Shown here one piece after another: positions 41,560 through 51,299 of a stretch of 64,000 nucleotides of DNA. The stretch's first letter is position 1, and each line of letters starts with the position of its first letter. The position numbers were made by a program, and so were the translations under genes. Below the pieces are notes generated by a model, which searched no databases, was not told where the DNA came from, and worked only from the letters and a program-made list of their open reading frames with translations. This DNA comes from Williamsia sp. 1135 (lineage in GTDB: Bacteria > Actinomycetota > Actinomycetes > Mycobacteriales > Mycobacteriaceae): NCBI RefSeq assembly GCF_002095395.1, contig NZ_MJEI01000097.1:62001-126000 (forward strand). Direction: 5' to 3'.

Positions 41560-42642
41560 GTGAAACGAACAACACCGCGACGTCTGCGCACGATTGCGGT
41601 TCTGGCACTGGCGCTCTCGTTCGGGCTGGCCACGACCGCGTGCGGTTCGTCGTCCGACGAGGCCACCCTGACTGCTGATGGCAAGACCGAACTGAGGTAT
41701 CTCGCCTCACCATCGACTGTCGTATTCCCAGAACTTGCAGCCGATCTCGGCTACTTCAGCGAGGTCACGCTGAAGTCCGTCGGCGAAACCACCAGCGGAC
41801 CGCAGTCCATCCAGGCGACGGCAACAGGCGATTCCGACTTCGGCGGCGCCTTCAACGGAGCCATCGTCAAGTTGAAGTCGGCCGGGTCGCCCATCACCGC
41901 TGTCGTCGACTATTACGGCGCTGATTCCAAGACCTACAACGGGTTCTACGTACTCGACGGCTCCCCGATCCGCAGCGCCCGCGACCTGATCGGCAAGAAG
42001 GTCGGCATCAACACCCTGGGCGCGCACTCCGAGTTCGTCATTCGCGAATGGCTTGCACGTGAGGGTCTTTCGAAGGATGAGATCGCCTCGGTACAGCTGC
42101 TGGTGGTGCCACCCATCAACACCGAGACCGCCCTTCGTCAAGGACAGATCGACGTCGGCGCCTTCAACAACATCTTCCGCGACAAGGCCCTCGAGACCGG
42201 TGGACTGCGTGAGCTCTTCACCGACGCGGTGTTCGGCGACTTCAGCTACGGCAGCCTCGTGCTGCGCGACGACTTCATCGCGAAGAACCCCGAGGCCGTC
42301 AAGGACTTCGTGCAAGGTACCGCCCGCGCCGTCCGATGGACCCAGGTGGCCCCGCGCGACGAGGTCGTCGCACGCTTCAAGGACATCATCGGCAAGCGCG
42401 GTCGGGGTGAGGACCCGGCGCTCGCCGACTACTGGCAGAGCTCGTCCATCCCGACCGCCGGCGGCGTCATCAAGCCTGAAGAGTTCCAGCTCTGGATCGA
42501 CTGGCTGGTACGCAACGGTGAACTCGAGAAGGGAAAGCTCACCCCGGAAGACGTCTTCACCAACGACGACAACCCATACGCAAACGGCACCTACCCGCCT
42601 GAGTCGGGACCTGACGGCGCACCTGTGGAGGCAGCATCATGA
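41560..42642 (+). CDS. ABC transporter substrate-binding lipoprotein, sulfonate type
   Basis: 360 residues from GTG 41560 (AAGGGG upstream). Lipoprotein signal RTIAVLALALSFGLATTAC (Cys 28). The mature NMT1/SsuA-like fold shows TTSGPQSIQATATGDSDFGG, LIGKKVGINTLGAHSEFVIR and VVPPINTETALRQGQIDVGA. It should bind a sulfonate or related organosulfur compound outside the membrane. It overlaps the ATPase gene by 4 bp. The pseudogene at 37351-38368 is a degraded paralogue. Confidence 0.9.
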   Translation: MKRTTPRRLRTIAVLALALSFGLATTACGSSSDEATLTADGKTELRYLASPSTVVFPELAADLGYFSEVTLKSVGETTSGPQSIQATATGDSDFGGAFNGAIVKLKSAGSPITAVVDYYGADSKTYNGFYVLDGSPIRSARDLIGKKVGINTLGAHSEFVIREWLAREGLSKDEIASVQLLVVPPINTETALRQGQIDVGAFNNIFRDKALETGGLRELFTDAVFGDFSYGSLVLRDDFIAKNPEAVKDFVQGTARAVRWTQVAPRDEVVARFKDIIGKRGRGEDPALADYWQSSSIPTAGGVIKPEEFQLWIDWLVRNGELEKGKLTPEDVFTNDDNPYANGTYPPESGPDGAPVEAAS

Positions 42643-43442
42643 CCACGCCCAAACTCGAACTACGTTCGGTACGAAAAGCATTCCCCTCCCCCGGCAAACC
42701 CGATTTCGTGGCGGTCGACGACATCACGATCGCCGCCGCCGAAGGCGAGTTCCTGGTGCTGGTCGGCCCCAGCGGCAGCGGCAAGTCGACACTCCTGGAC
42801 CTCATCGGCGGACTGACCAAGCCGACATCCGGTGAGATCCTGCTCGACGGCAGGCCGATCACCGGCCCCGGCCTCGACCGGGGTGTCGTCTTCCAGCAAT
42901 ACGCACTCCTGCCCTGGCGTTCCGCGCGTGCCAATGTGGAGTTCGGGCTGGAGGCGAAGGGCATCCCACGCCGTCGCCGCAAGGCGATCGCCGACGAGTA
43001 CCTGCACCTGGTCGGGCTCGACGGTTTCGCCGATCACCTACCGCACGAGCTCTCCGGCGGCATGAAGCAGCGCGTGGCCATCGCGCGCAGCCTCGCCTAC
43101 GACCCCGAGGTCCTGCTGATGGACGAACCGTTCGCGGCGCTCGACGCGCAGACGCGGGAGTCGCTGCAGGACGAGTTGCTCCGCATCTGGAAGGCCACCG
43201 GCAAGACGATCCTCTTCATCACTCACGGCATCGACGAGGCAATCTACCTGGGGCAACGCGTTGCCGTACTGACCGAACGCCCCGGCCGCATCAAGGAGAT
43301 CCTCGACATCGACATCGACCACGAGGCGGTCGACGATCTGCGCTCCTCCGAACAGTTCCGCGACTACCGGCACCGGATCTGGCTCTCGTTGCGGCCGGAA
43401 GTACAGGCCACCACACTGATTGGAGCAGGTTCACATGTCTAA
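42639..43442 (+). CDS. ABC transporter ATPase, SsuB/TauB type
   Basis: 267 residues. Walker A GPSGSGKST, Q-loop VVFQQYALLPW, signature LSGGMKQRVAIARSLA, Walker B VLLMDEPFAALD and switch His in ILFITHGIDEAIYLG. It powers import by the neighbouring permease and binding protein; starts and stops overlap on both sides, so the three subunits are made together. Confidence 0.93.
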   Translation: MTTPKLELRSVRKAFPSPGKPDFVAVDDITIAAAEGEFLVLVGPSGSGKSTLLDLIGGLTKPTSGEILLDGRPITGPGLDRGVVFQQYALLPWRSARANVEFGLEAKGIPRRRRKAIADEYLHLVGLDGFADHLPHELSGGMKQRVAIARSLAYDPEVLLMDEPFAALDAQTRESLQDELLRIWKATGKTILFITHGIDEAIYLGQRVAVLTERPGRIKEILDIDIDHEAVDDLRSSEQFRDYRHRIWLSLRPEVQATTLIGAGSHV

Positions 43443-44313
43443 CGTCACCCTGGAGAAGGCGACCCCGGTCGCCGAGGTTGCAGCACCGCCGGTCGCGACA
43501 CCGGCGCCCGAGAAGCCCCGGGCCCGCAAGCCGGTGGGACGGACCATCCTGCGCACCGGCAACTGGGTGTTCCGCACGACGATCGTGCTGGCTCTGCTGC
43601 TCGTGTTCTGGGAGGTGGCCCCGCGTATCGGCCTCGTCGACAAGACGTTTCTGCCTCCGTTCTCCGATGTCGTCGACGCTCTGGTCACATTGGCGCAGAG
43701 CGGCCAACTGTCCGAACACATCTCGGCCAGTGTGGGTCGCGCGCTCAAGGGCTTCACGGTCGCCGTCGTGGTCGCCGTTCCGCTGGGAATCGTGATCGGC
43801 TGGTACCGCCCTGTCGCGCAACTGCTCAACCCGGTCCTCGAGTTGTTCCGGAACACTGCCGCCCTGGCACTGCTGCCGGTATTCGTGCTCATCCTGGGTA
43901 TCGGCGAGACGTCCAAGGTCGCGCTGGTCATCTACGCCTGCATGTTCCCCATCCTCCTGAACACCATCTCGGGCGTGCGCACCGTCGATCCCCTGCTGAT
44001 CAAATCGGCCCGGTCACTCGGCCTCTCGTCGTTTCGGCTCTTTCAGAAGGTGATCCTGCCCGCTGCACTGCCGACCATCTTCACCGGCGTCCGATTGTCT
44101 GCTGCCGCCTCGATCCTCGTTCTCATCGCCGCCGAAATGGTCGGCGCGCGCTCGGGACTGGGCTACCTGATCATGGCCAGCCAGCTCAATTTCCAGATCC
44201 CACAGATGTACGCCGGGATCGTGACCATCGCGCTGGTGGGTCTCGTCTTCAACTTCGTGCTGGTGGTCATCGAACGCCGATTCTCGCGCTGGCGCACCCC
44301 CTCGAACGAATGA
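43435..44313 (+). CDS. ABC transporter permease, SsuC/TauC type
   Basis: 292 residues from ATG 43435, overlapping the ATPase by 8 bp. A Pro/Ala-rich cytoplasmic N-terminus precedes about six membrane segments, starting TTIVLALLLVFWEVAPRIGL. The EAA loop that contacts the ATPase is LLIKSARSLGLSSFRLFQKV followed by ILPAALPTIFTGVRL. It forms the membrane channel for the organosulfur substrate. Confidence 0.92.
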   Translation: MSNVTLEKATPVAEVAAPPVATPAPEKPRARKPVGRTILRTGNWVFRTTIVLALLLVFWEVAPRIGLVDKTFLPPFSDVVDALVTLAQSGQLSEHISASVGRALKGFTVAVVVAVPLGIVIGWYRPVAQLLNPVLELFRNTAALALLPVFVLILGIGETSKVALVIYACMFPILLNTISGVRTVDPLLIKSARSLGLSSFRLFQKVILPAALPTIFTGVRLSAAASILVLIAAEMVGARSGLGYLIMASQLNFQIPQMYAGIVTIALVGLVFNFVLVVIERRFSRWRTPSNE

Positions 44314-44349
44314 ACGCCGTCCTTCTGACCTTTCGACCCTAGGAATAAC

Positions 44350-45687
44350 ATGTCACGCACGTTGCACCTCAATGCCTTTGTCATGGGCGTCGGCCACCAC
44401 GAGGCCGCCTGGCGCCATCCCCGCACCGCCGAACACCACGTCCTCGACGTCGATCACTTCGTCCGGCTCGGTCAGATCGCCGAGCGCGGCAAGCTCGATT
44501 CGATCTTCTTCGCCGACGGACTGGCGATCGGCCCGAACATCCGGCGCAACACCCAGGCGATCTTCGAACCGATCACCCTACTGTCGGCCATTGCCGGTGG
44601 GACCAGCAAGGTCGGCCTGATCGCCACCGCCTCAACGGGTTACAACCATCCGTACACCTTGGCCCGCGCATTCGCCTCGCTCGAACACATCAGTGGCGGG
44701 CGGGCAGGCTGGAACAGCGTCACATCCGGCAACAGTCAGGAAGCCCTCAATTTCGGCCTCGACTCCATCCCCGAGCACGCCGGCAGGTACCGCCGGGCCC
44801 AGGAGTTCGTCGACGTGGTGACCAAACTGTGGGACAGCTGGGATCAGGACGCTGTGGTGCTCGATGTGGAAGGCGCAGTCTTCGCCGACCCCGACCGGGT
44901 CCGGACCATCGACCATGTGGGAGAGCATTTCTCGGTTCGCGGTCCGTTGAATTCACCGCGATCGCCGCAAGGCAGGCCGGTGCTGGTGCAAGCCGGGTCG
45001 TCCGAAGATGGCAAAGAACTCGCAGCGCACTACGCCGAGGTGGTCTTCACCGCGCAGCGCACGATTGCCGAGGGCCGAAGCTTCTATCAAGACCTCAAGA
45101 GCCGGTTGCCGAAATACGGCCGCACGTTCTCCGATCTGCAGATCCTGCCCGGCATCGTCCCCTTCATCGGCGGCACCGAAGCGGAGGCGAAAGCCCTCGA
45201 GCGCGAGTTCACCGACCTCATCTCACCCGACTACGCACTCGGACAGCTCTCGGCATTCTTCAACGTCGACCTCACGGGACTCTCCCTCGATGCCCGACTC
45301 CCCGAGCTCCCCCCGGAATCGGAGATCGAGGGACACAAGAGCCGCTCGACGCTCGTTCGCCAGCTCGCCGCGAAGGGTGACTTGACCATTCGAGAGTTGA
45401 TCGGCGAACTCGGTGGCGGTCGGGGCCACCGCAGCATCGCAGGCACCCCCGAGCAGATCGCGGACGACCTCATCGCATGGGTCGACGCCGGTGCAGCTGA
45501 CGGCTTCAACATCATGCCGCCCTACCTGCCCGGTGGACTCGATGATTTCGTCGACCAGGTCGTCCCGATCCTGCAGGCACGCGGCCGTTTCCGTACGGAC
45601 TACACAGAGTCGACCCTGCGGGGCCACTACGGTCTGGACGTACCCACCGCCGCCGAGTCACGGGAGCAAGCAGCCACCGCGGTATGA
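44350..45687 (+). CDS. FMN-dependent monooxygenase, DszA/NtaA/SnaA family
   Basis: 445 residues. N-terminal HEAAWRHPRTAEHHVLDVD and the barrel motifs KLDSIFFADGLAIG, LEHISGGRAGWNSVTSG and RSPQGRPVLVQAGSSEDGKE are those of two-component monooxygenases such as DszA, which opens dibenzothiophene sulfone. It needs reduced FMN from a separate reductase, not found in this window. Located after the ABC importer, it probably splits a C-S or C-N bond in the imported compound. Start ATG 44350. Confidence 0.88.
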   Translation: MSRTLHLNAFVMGVGHHEAAWRHPRTAEHHVLDVDHFVRLGQIAERGKLDSIFFADGLAIGPNIRRNTQAIFEPITLLSAIAGGTSKVGLIATASTGYNHPYTLARAFASLEHISGGRAGWNSVTSGNSQEALNFGLDSIPEHAGRYRRAQEFVDVVTKLWDSWDQDAVVLDVEGAVFADPDRVRTIDHVGEHFSVRGPLNSPRSPQGRPVLVQAGSSEDGKELAAHYAEVVFTAQRTIAEGRSFYQDLKSRLPKYGRTFSDLQILPGIVPFIGGTEAEAKALEREFTDLISPDYALGQLSAFFNVDLTGLSLDARLPELPPESEIEGHKSRSTLVRQLAAKGDLTIRELIGELGGGRGHRSIAGTPEQIADDLIAWVDAGAADGFNIMPPYLPGGLDDFVDQVVPILQARGRFRTDYTESTLRGHYGLDVPTAAESREQAATAV

Positions 45688-46910
45688 CGGCGACCCTGGA
45701 TGCTCAGCGTCCATTGCGGTCGCTGGCAGGAACCGTCTATCTGCCGGCCGCGGCGTACGGCATCGGGCAGGGGGCGGCCGCACCAGTGATGGTGCTGGCC
45801 GCCCTCGACCTCGGTGCCGGCGTCGCGATTGCCGGCCTCGCGGTGGCGCTGGTCGGACTCGGACAGGTGATCGGCTTCACCTGCTCCGGCCAGATAGTCG
45901 CGCGCATCGGTGAACGCCGTTCGATCATCCTCGCGAGTTCGGTGGCGGCGGTGGGCGCACTGACCTGCCTACTGGCGCAGACGGTGTGGTTGCTGGCCCT
46001 GGGGATCCTGCTGGTCGGCCTCGCCAACGCCGTGTGGGGCCTGGCGCGGCAGAACTACCTGTCGCTGGCGGTGCCGTTCGAATGGCGGGCGCGGGCGATG
46101 TCGCTCTTCGGCGGGGCCATGCGATTCGGCTTCTTCGCCGGCCCGTTCATCGGTGCGGGTGCGATCGTGCTGATGGGGGCACGAGGTGGGTTCGTCGTGC
46201 AGCTGGTGGCGATCATCGTCGCCGGACTGATGATGGCGCGGCTGCCGGATCCACCGGGCGCGGGCGCCGTGCAATCGCCGATCAGCCTCCGCGGGGTATT
46301 TGCCGAACACGGCCGGTTGCTGTCCACCCTCGGTGCCGGATCGCTGCTCCTCGGTGTCGCCCGCAGCTTACGCGATGCCATATTGCCGTTGTGGGCCAAC
46401 CACATCGGCCTCTCCCCCGCCGTCGCCAGCATCTTGTTCGGAGTCGGCGCAGCGGCCGACGTGATCTGCGCCTACCCGGCCGGACACCTGATGGACCGCT
46501 TCGGACGAACCTTCGTGGCGATCCCGTCGATCCTGGTGTTGGCCGTGTCGTACGTGGGGCTGCCCTACACCACTGCGGTGGCCGGCTTTGCGGCGGTCGC
46601 CATCGTGATGGGCATCGGGAACGGTTTCGGCAACGGGGTGATCATGACCATCGGCGCCGACGTGGCACCAGAAACCGGTCGCGCCGAATTCCTGGCGGCC
46701 TGGCGACTGACCCACGATGCGGGATTCTTCGCGGGGCCACTGGCGATCGCAGGTGCGGCGGCGCTCTTCCCGCTGTCGGTCGCAGCGTTCACGGTGTCGG
46801 GGCTCTCCGCCGGTGGAGCACTGTTGCTGGGTAAGTATGTTCCGGAGTACACGCGGGCGAAATTCGTCTTGGGCAAGGAGAAGGCACATGGACCTGGATC
46901 TGACCGGTAA
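45684..46910 (+). CDS. MFS transporter
   Basis: 408 residues with 12 predicted membrane helices. MFS signature between helices 2 and 3: CSGQIVARIGERRSIILASS, and the equivalent in the second half: GHLMDRFGRTFVAIPSI. It overlaps the monooxygenase by 4 bp and the SDR by 23 bp. It may export a product or bring in a co-substrate of the organosulfur pathway. Confidence 0.88.
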   Translation: MTATLDAQRPLRSLAGTVYLPAAAYGIGQGAAAPVMVLAALDLGAGVAIAGLAVALVGLGQVIGFTCSGQIVARIGERRSIILASSVAAVGALTCLLAQTVWLLALGILLVGLANAVWGLARQNYLSLAVPFEWRARAMSLFGGAMRFGFFAGPFIGAGAIVLMGARGGFVVQLVAIIVAGLMMARLPDPPGAGAVQSPISLRGVFAEHGRLLSTLGAGSLLLGVARSLRDAILPLWANHIGLSPAVASILFGVGAAADVICAYPAGHLMDRFGRTFVAIPSILVLAVSYVGLPYTTAVAGFAAVAIVMGIGNGFGNGVIMTIGADVAPETGRAEFLAAWRLTHDAGFFAGPLAIAGAAALFPLSVAAFTVSGLSAGGALLLGKYVPEYTRAKFVLGKEKAHGPGSDR

Positions 46911-47685
46911 ACGGGCAATCGTCACCGGTGGCAGCAAGGGCATCGGCCTCGCGATCGCCACCACCCTCGCCGCCGAAGGTGCCGACGTTGTCATCGCGGC
47001 GCGCGGAATAGAGGCGCTGGACGCAGCAGCCGCCGATATCGCCGCGAAGTCGGGTCGCACTGTCGTGGGCGTCCCCGTGGACACCGGCGACGACGCGTCC
47101 GTGCAGGCGCTGGTGGCGCGCGCGGTCGCAGAGTTGGGTGGTGTCGACATCCTGGTGAACTCCGCCGCGACGCCGTGGAGCGCGGGCAAACCGACAGATT
47201 TTGCGGCCACCACCGACGACGTCGTCCGACGCGAGGTCGAGATCAAGGTGCTCGGCTACCTGCGAACGGCTCGGGCCGTGGCGCCACACCTCATCGACCA
47301 GGGCTGGGGACGCATCATCAACATCAGCGGACTCGGTGCCCGACAGGCCAATTCGATCGCCCAGACCATCCGGAACGTGAGCGTGTCGGCGCTCACCAAG
47401 AACCTGGCCGACGAACTCGGACCGCACGGGATCAACGTCACGGTGGTGCACCCCGGTCGGACCCGGACCGCACGCCTCGCTCAGCAGCTGGCCGAAAAGT
47501 CCGCCGAATCGGGTGTGCCCGTGGCCGACCTCGAAAAAGAGCTGGCCACCAACTCGATCCGCCGGATCGTCGACGCCTCCGAGGTTGCTGACGTGGTCGC
47601 GTTCCTCGCCTCACCGCGCAGTGTCGGGATCACCGGCGACGCGATCGCCGTCGGTGGTGGGGTCGTCGGACCCGTCTACTACTGA
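46888..47685 (+). CDS. SDR-family oxidoreductase lacking the YxxxK motif
   Basis: 265 residues from ATG 46888 (AAGGAGAAGG upstream). NAD(P) motif GKRAIVTGGSKGIGLAIA and DILVNSAATPW are normal. After the catalytic Ser in IINISGLGARQ, the place for Tyr-x3-Lys is filled by SIAQTIRNVSVSALTKNLAD, without the Tyr. This IRN-type subgroup occurs in actinomycetes and its chemistry is uncertain. Last gene of the organosulfur operon. Confidence 0.82.
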   Translation: MDLDLTGKRAIVTGGSKGIGLAIATTLAAEGADVVIAARGIEALDAAAADIAAKSGRTVVGVPVDTGDDASVQALVARAVAELGGVDILVNSAATPWSAGKPTDFAATTDDVVRREVEIKVLGYLRTARAVAPHLIDQGWGRIINISGLGARQANSIAQTIRNVSVSALTKNLADELGPHGINVTVVHPGRTRTARLAQQLAEKSAESGVPVADLEKELATNSIRRIVDASEVADVVAFLASPRSVGITGDAIAVGGGVVGPVYY

Positions 47686-47687
47686 GA

Positions 47688-48137
47688 TCAGACCTGGCCG
47701 GTGGCGTCGTAGATCCACGACGTGTCGGCGGCGGCCAGCGTATCCATCCAGTCCGATGGGGCCGTGTTCGCCAGGCCACCGAAGTCCCAGTAGTCCTTCC
47801 AGAGGGTGATCTCGCCGTCGACCACTTTGTGCACGGTTACGAAGGCCAGGGTCGCGGTCTCGCCGGTCGCCCAGGTCCACGTCTCGCTGTGCTCGTACAT
47901 CACGTCCGCGCCGTCGGAGATCAGCAGGCCGTCGTGGTTGATGTAGTCGGCGAGGCTCTCCAGCCCGACCTTCAATCGCTTGACGATGTCATCGGGACCT
48001 CGGGCGGCGAGTCCGGGACCGACCGGCATGTCGATATAGATGCAATCGTCGGACACAAATCCTTTGACCCCCTCCCAGTCTCGCTTGCTCAGTGCGGCCC
48101 AGAGACCCAGCACTACGGACTTGTTGTCAGCTGACAC
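47688..48137 (-). CDS. SnoaL/limonene-epoxide-hydrolase-like NTF2-fold protein
   Basis: 149 residues from GTG 48137 (AGAGGT upstream). NTF2-like cone: VVLGLWAALSKRDWEGVKGF, CIYIDMPVGPGLAARGPDDI, WATGETATLAFVTVHKVVDG, ITLWKDYWDFGGL. Such proteins are polyketide cyclases, epoxide hydrolases or binding proteins. It overlaps the end of the amidohydrolase gene, so the two are coupled. Substrate unknown. Confidence 0.75.
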   Translation of the reverse strand: MSADNKSVVLGLWAALSKRDWEGVKGFVSDDCIYIDMPVGPGLAARGPDDIVKRLKVGLESLADYINHDGLLISDGADVMYEHSETWTWATGETATLAFVTVHKVVDGEITLWKDYWDFGGLANTAPSDWMDTLAAADTSWIYDATGQV

Positions 48138-49896
48138 GTTCGTACCTCTTTTCGTTCGCGTGTGCGGGAAGGAAACGTCCGATGCGTTTGTGCCCCAGCG
48201 CATCTGCCGGGCGGTCGTCGGCGAACACCGTCTCACCGCCCACCATGACGGTGCGAACGGTACGTTCGTTGCGGTTCACCATGCGCGAGAGCCCGCCGAA
48301 CTGCTCGACCTCCGCCTCGCGATAGTCCTCGAGGGAGGCATCGAGATGCTCGGGGTCGAGCACGAACAGGTCGGCCCGGTCTCCGACGCGCAGGTGTCCG
48401 GCATCGATGCCGTACCAGTCACCGAGTTCTCCGGTCAGCCGGTGCACGGCGTGTTCGACGGTCATGAACGGCTCACCGGCCTCCGCCGCGGAATGCACGT
48501 GCCGGAGCAGCCGCAGCCCGAAGTTGTAGAACGCCATGCTCCGCAGGTGCGCGCCGGCGTCGGAGAAGCCGATCTGGACCCCGGGATCCCTGGCGAGCTT
48601 CTTGAGCAGCTCGGGTCGATGATTGGAGATCGTGGTGCGCCAGCGGATCTTGGGTCCGTGCTCGAGAAGCAGGTCGAGGTACGCGTCGACCGGATGGAGG
48701 CCGCCGCGGTCGAGTCCGACGTCGCCGAAGGTCTTGCCGACCACGTCCGGGTCCGGGCATTCGACGATCTCCGCGTCGAAGAAATCCCGGTGCCAGACCC
48801 GCGGCCCGTATTTCTTGTCGTAGTCCTGGCGGAACCGGCGGCGGTAGCTCTCGTCCCGCATCAACTCATTGCGGTCGATCTCGTCTTGCAGGTGCAAAGC
48901 CGCCGCGCCGGAACCGAACTCCTCGAACACGGCCAGTTCCATGCCGTCGGCGTAGACCTCGAACGGCACCGGCAGGTGCTGCCACCGGAAGTCGCCGCCG
49001 AGCCTGTTGATCAGCCTGGCCATCGGGCCCATGGCGTGGACGACCTCGGGTCGGGCTTTGATGTCGGCCGCGGACAGCGGGCTCGTCTTCAGTTGCGGCC
49101 GTCCGACTCCCAGCGATGTGAACAGCTGCGACAGTACGTTGAGAGTGCGCGAGATGTCGGGCCCTGACTGCAGCACACGCTTGCGCCTCCGCAGGATCGC
49201 GTTGAGTCGGCGCAACTCCCGCCGCTTCGCGTACGTGGACGGCAGAGTTCGCGAGCGGCAGACGACGCCGTCGAGTTTGTCGAAGAGCAGTTGCTGCGAC
49301 GACAACCCGACGAAACCCGCATCCAGGGCCTTGATGAGCATCCGTTCCATCCGGACCTGTTCGGTTGCGGTGGGAACCACGTCGCCGCGGGTCGCGCGGT
49401 CGAGGCCCATCGCCGCCGCCCGGATGTCGGAGTGCCCGATGAAGGCTGCGACGTTCGGGCCGAGAGCCAGCGAGGAGAGCGCGTCGACGTATTCGCGGGC
49501 GTTGCGCCACGTCCGGTGCCGCTCGATGTTGGAGATGACGTGGCCGCGCGGGATCGCTTCCACCCGTCCGAAGAGATCCCCTGCCACCTCGGCGTCGACG
49601 TGGATGGTCGACAGTGAGCACGAACCGAGCAGCACTGTGGTCACGCCGTGGCGCAGCGACTCGCTCAGATCAGGACCGCCGAGCACCTCGACGTCGTAGT
49701 GGGTGTGGATGTCGATCATGCCGGGTAGCACCCACAGCCCCGTTGCGTCGATGACGTCGGCGCAACCGTCTGCGTCGATTGGCTCGGCGGAGATGAGGGC
49801 GATGCGACCATCGCGGATGCCGATGTCGCGGATACCCGATGCCGCGCCGGTGCCGTCGAACCACCGGCCTCGGCGGATCACTGTGTCGAAGGCCAT
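48127..49896 (-). CDS. amidohydrolase, N-acyl-D-amino-acid deacylase type
   Basis: 589 residues. Metal site near the N-terminus: WVLPGMIDIHTHYDVEVLGG; the C-terminus has IGFSDAGAHLRSMAFYNFG, GDRADLFVLDPEHLD and the closing strand of the urease-type fold. Family members hydrolyse N-acyl-D-amino acids and other amides. Start ATG 49896. It shares an operon with the SnoaL-like gene. A link to the organosulfur cluster is possible but unproven. Confidence 0.82.
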   Translation of the reverse strand: MAFDTVIRRGRWFDGTGAASGIRDIGIRDGRIALISAEPIDADGCADVIDATGLWVLPGMIDIHTHYDVEVLGGPDLSESLRHGVTTVLLGSCSLSTIHVDAEVAGDLFGRVEAIPRGHVISNIERHRTWRNAREYVDALSSLALGPNVAAFIGHSDIRAAAMGLDRATRGDVVPTATEQVRMERMLIKALDAGFVGLSSQQLLFDKLDGVVCRSRTLPSTYAKRRELRRLNAILRRRKRVLQSGPDISRTLNVLSQLFTSLGVGRPQLKTSPLSAADIKARPEVVHAMGPMARLINRLGGDFRWQHLPVPFEVYADGMELAVFEEFGSGAAALHLQDEIDRNELMRDESYRRRFRQDYDKKYGPRVWHRDFFDAEIVECPDPDVVGKTFGDVGLDRGGLHPVDAYLDLLLEHGPKIRWRTTISNHRPELLKKLARDPGVQIGFSDAGAHLRSMAFYNFGLRLLRHVHSAAEAGEPFMTVEHAVHRLTGELGDWYGIDAGHLRVGDRADLFVLDPEHLDASLEDYREAEVEQFGGLSRMVNRNERTVRTVMVGGETVFADDRPADALGHKRIGRFLPAHANEKRYERVS

Positions 49897-50010
49897 AGGT
49901 CGGATTACAACCCTGCCGGCGTCGCTACGTCAGTTGAATCGACGAATTGACTCGAAGTTGCGAATCATGTTGGCATAGCGCAAATAATCTGCGCTCCGGG
50001 CCATCTGCCG

Positions 50011-51180
50011 TCAGGCCGGCGGCGGTTTGTGATCGGCAACCAGCTTCTCCGCCAGGTCGTAGTCGTCGTCGCTGTTGTAGGTGAGCCCGCCGACGGTGAC
50101 CCCGCCGCGCTCGTACCAGACGGTGAAGCCGCCTTCCGGGAAACCACCGTTGCGTTCGACGAGGTGCGCGGTGTCGTAGCCGTCGCCCCATGCCGCGTAC
50201 TTGAGGGTGTGGTCGCCGATGGTCGTCCAAAATCCCGGAACGGCATCCCACGATTTCTCGACCCCGGCCGCCGTTGCGCCGGCAACCTCCCCCTGATCGA
50301 CCGCGTCCTGCCAGTGTTCGGTGGCGACCTGGCGTCCGGCGGCCGTGTTGTGCGCGGTCGCGACGTCGCCGACGGCAAGTACACCGGCCGCGCTGGTGCG
50401 CATGTGTTCGTCGACGACGATCCGGCCCTCGTCGACCCTCAGGCCCGCCGACTCCGCGATGTCCGCGCACGGCGTGATCCCGGTCGCCGCGAGGATGAGG
50501 TCGGCGTCGATGCGGACGCCGTCGTCCAAGGTCACCGCCCCCGGTTCGATCTTGACAACGTTCGGACCGCCGACGTAGCGCACGCCGGCATCGTCGAGCA
50601 TCGCCCGGATCCTGGCGCCGGCATCGGGGCCGAGACGACTTTTCTGCGGGACATCGTCCGGCGCGACGAGGGTCGTGGTCACCCCGCGCGCCGCGAGCGA
50701 AGCGGCGGCTTCACAACCGATGAACCCTGCGCCGATGACCACGGCCGAAGCCGCCTTCTCGGCGGCATCGCGTAGTTTCGAGGCCTCGGAGAACGAGCGC
50801 AGCAACAGTGCGTGTTCGCCGCCGGGCACCGGGATCGGTACCGGTCGGGCGCCCGTTGCGATGATCGCGGTGTCGAAATCGATGGTCTCGCTGGTCGAGA
50901 GCTTCGCGTTCTTGGCGGTGGTGTCGAGCTCGACAACCGAAGTGTCGGTGCGGACTTCGACGTCGCGCTCGCTGTACCACTCCCTTGGGTGCAACGCGAC
51001 GTCGTCGGGGCCGCTCTCCCCCTGCAGGTAGTCCTTGCTCAGGGGCGGCCGAAAGTACGGCAGCTCGGGGTCCGTCGTCACGATCAGCACGCGCCCGCTT
51101 CCGCCGTTGTGGCGATAACTTTCCGCCGCCGACACCGCGCCGGGACCGCTGCCGATGATCAAAAGCTCGGTGCTGTTCAT
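50011..51180 (-). CDS. FAD-dependent ferredoxin-reductase-like oxidoreductase
   Basis: 389 residues from ATG 51180. FAD motif LLIIGSGPGAVSAAESYR, NAD(P) motif AVVIGAGFIGCEAAASLAAR and second FAD motif TSAAGVLAVGDVATAHNT. The layout is that of rubredoxin- or ferredoxin-NAD(P)H reductases serving oxygenases. No ferredoxin gene is adjacent; fprB and the mono- or dioxygenases elsewhere could be partners. Divergent from the VOC gene by 119 bp. Confidence 0.85.
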   Translation of the reverse strand: MNSTELLIIGSGPGAVSAAESYRHNGGSGRVLIVTTDPELPYFRPPLSKDYLQGESGPDDVALHPREWYSERDVEVRTDTSVVELDTTAKNAKLSTSETIDFDTAIIATGARPVPIPVPGGEHALLLRSFSEASKLRDAAEKAASAVVIGAGFIGCEAAASLAARGVTTTLVAPDDVPQKSRLGPDAGARIRAMLDDAGVRYVGGPNVVKIEPGAVTLDDGVRIDADLILAATGITPCADIAESAGLRVDEGRIVVDEHMRTSAAGVLAVGDVATAHNTAAGRQVATEHWQDAVDQGEVAGATAAGVEKSWDAVPGFWTTIGDHTLKYAAWGDGYDTAHLVERNGGFPEGGFTVWYERGGVTVGGLTYNSDDDYDLAEKLVADHKPPPA

Positions 51181-51299
51181 GCGCCTCGCGTACCCCAATT
51201 GAACTGCGGCGAACATTGAGGACCGAAACTGTCCGCAATCGTTGCGATGATGTTCTCAGCAGCAAAACCAGAAACCCACCGCACGCACTGGAGGAAATC

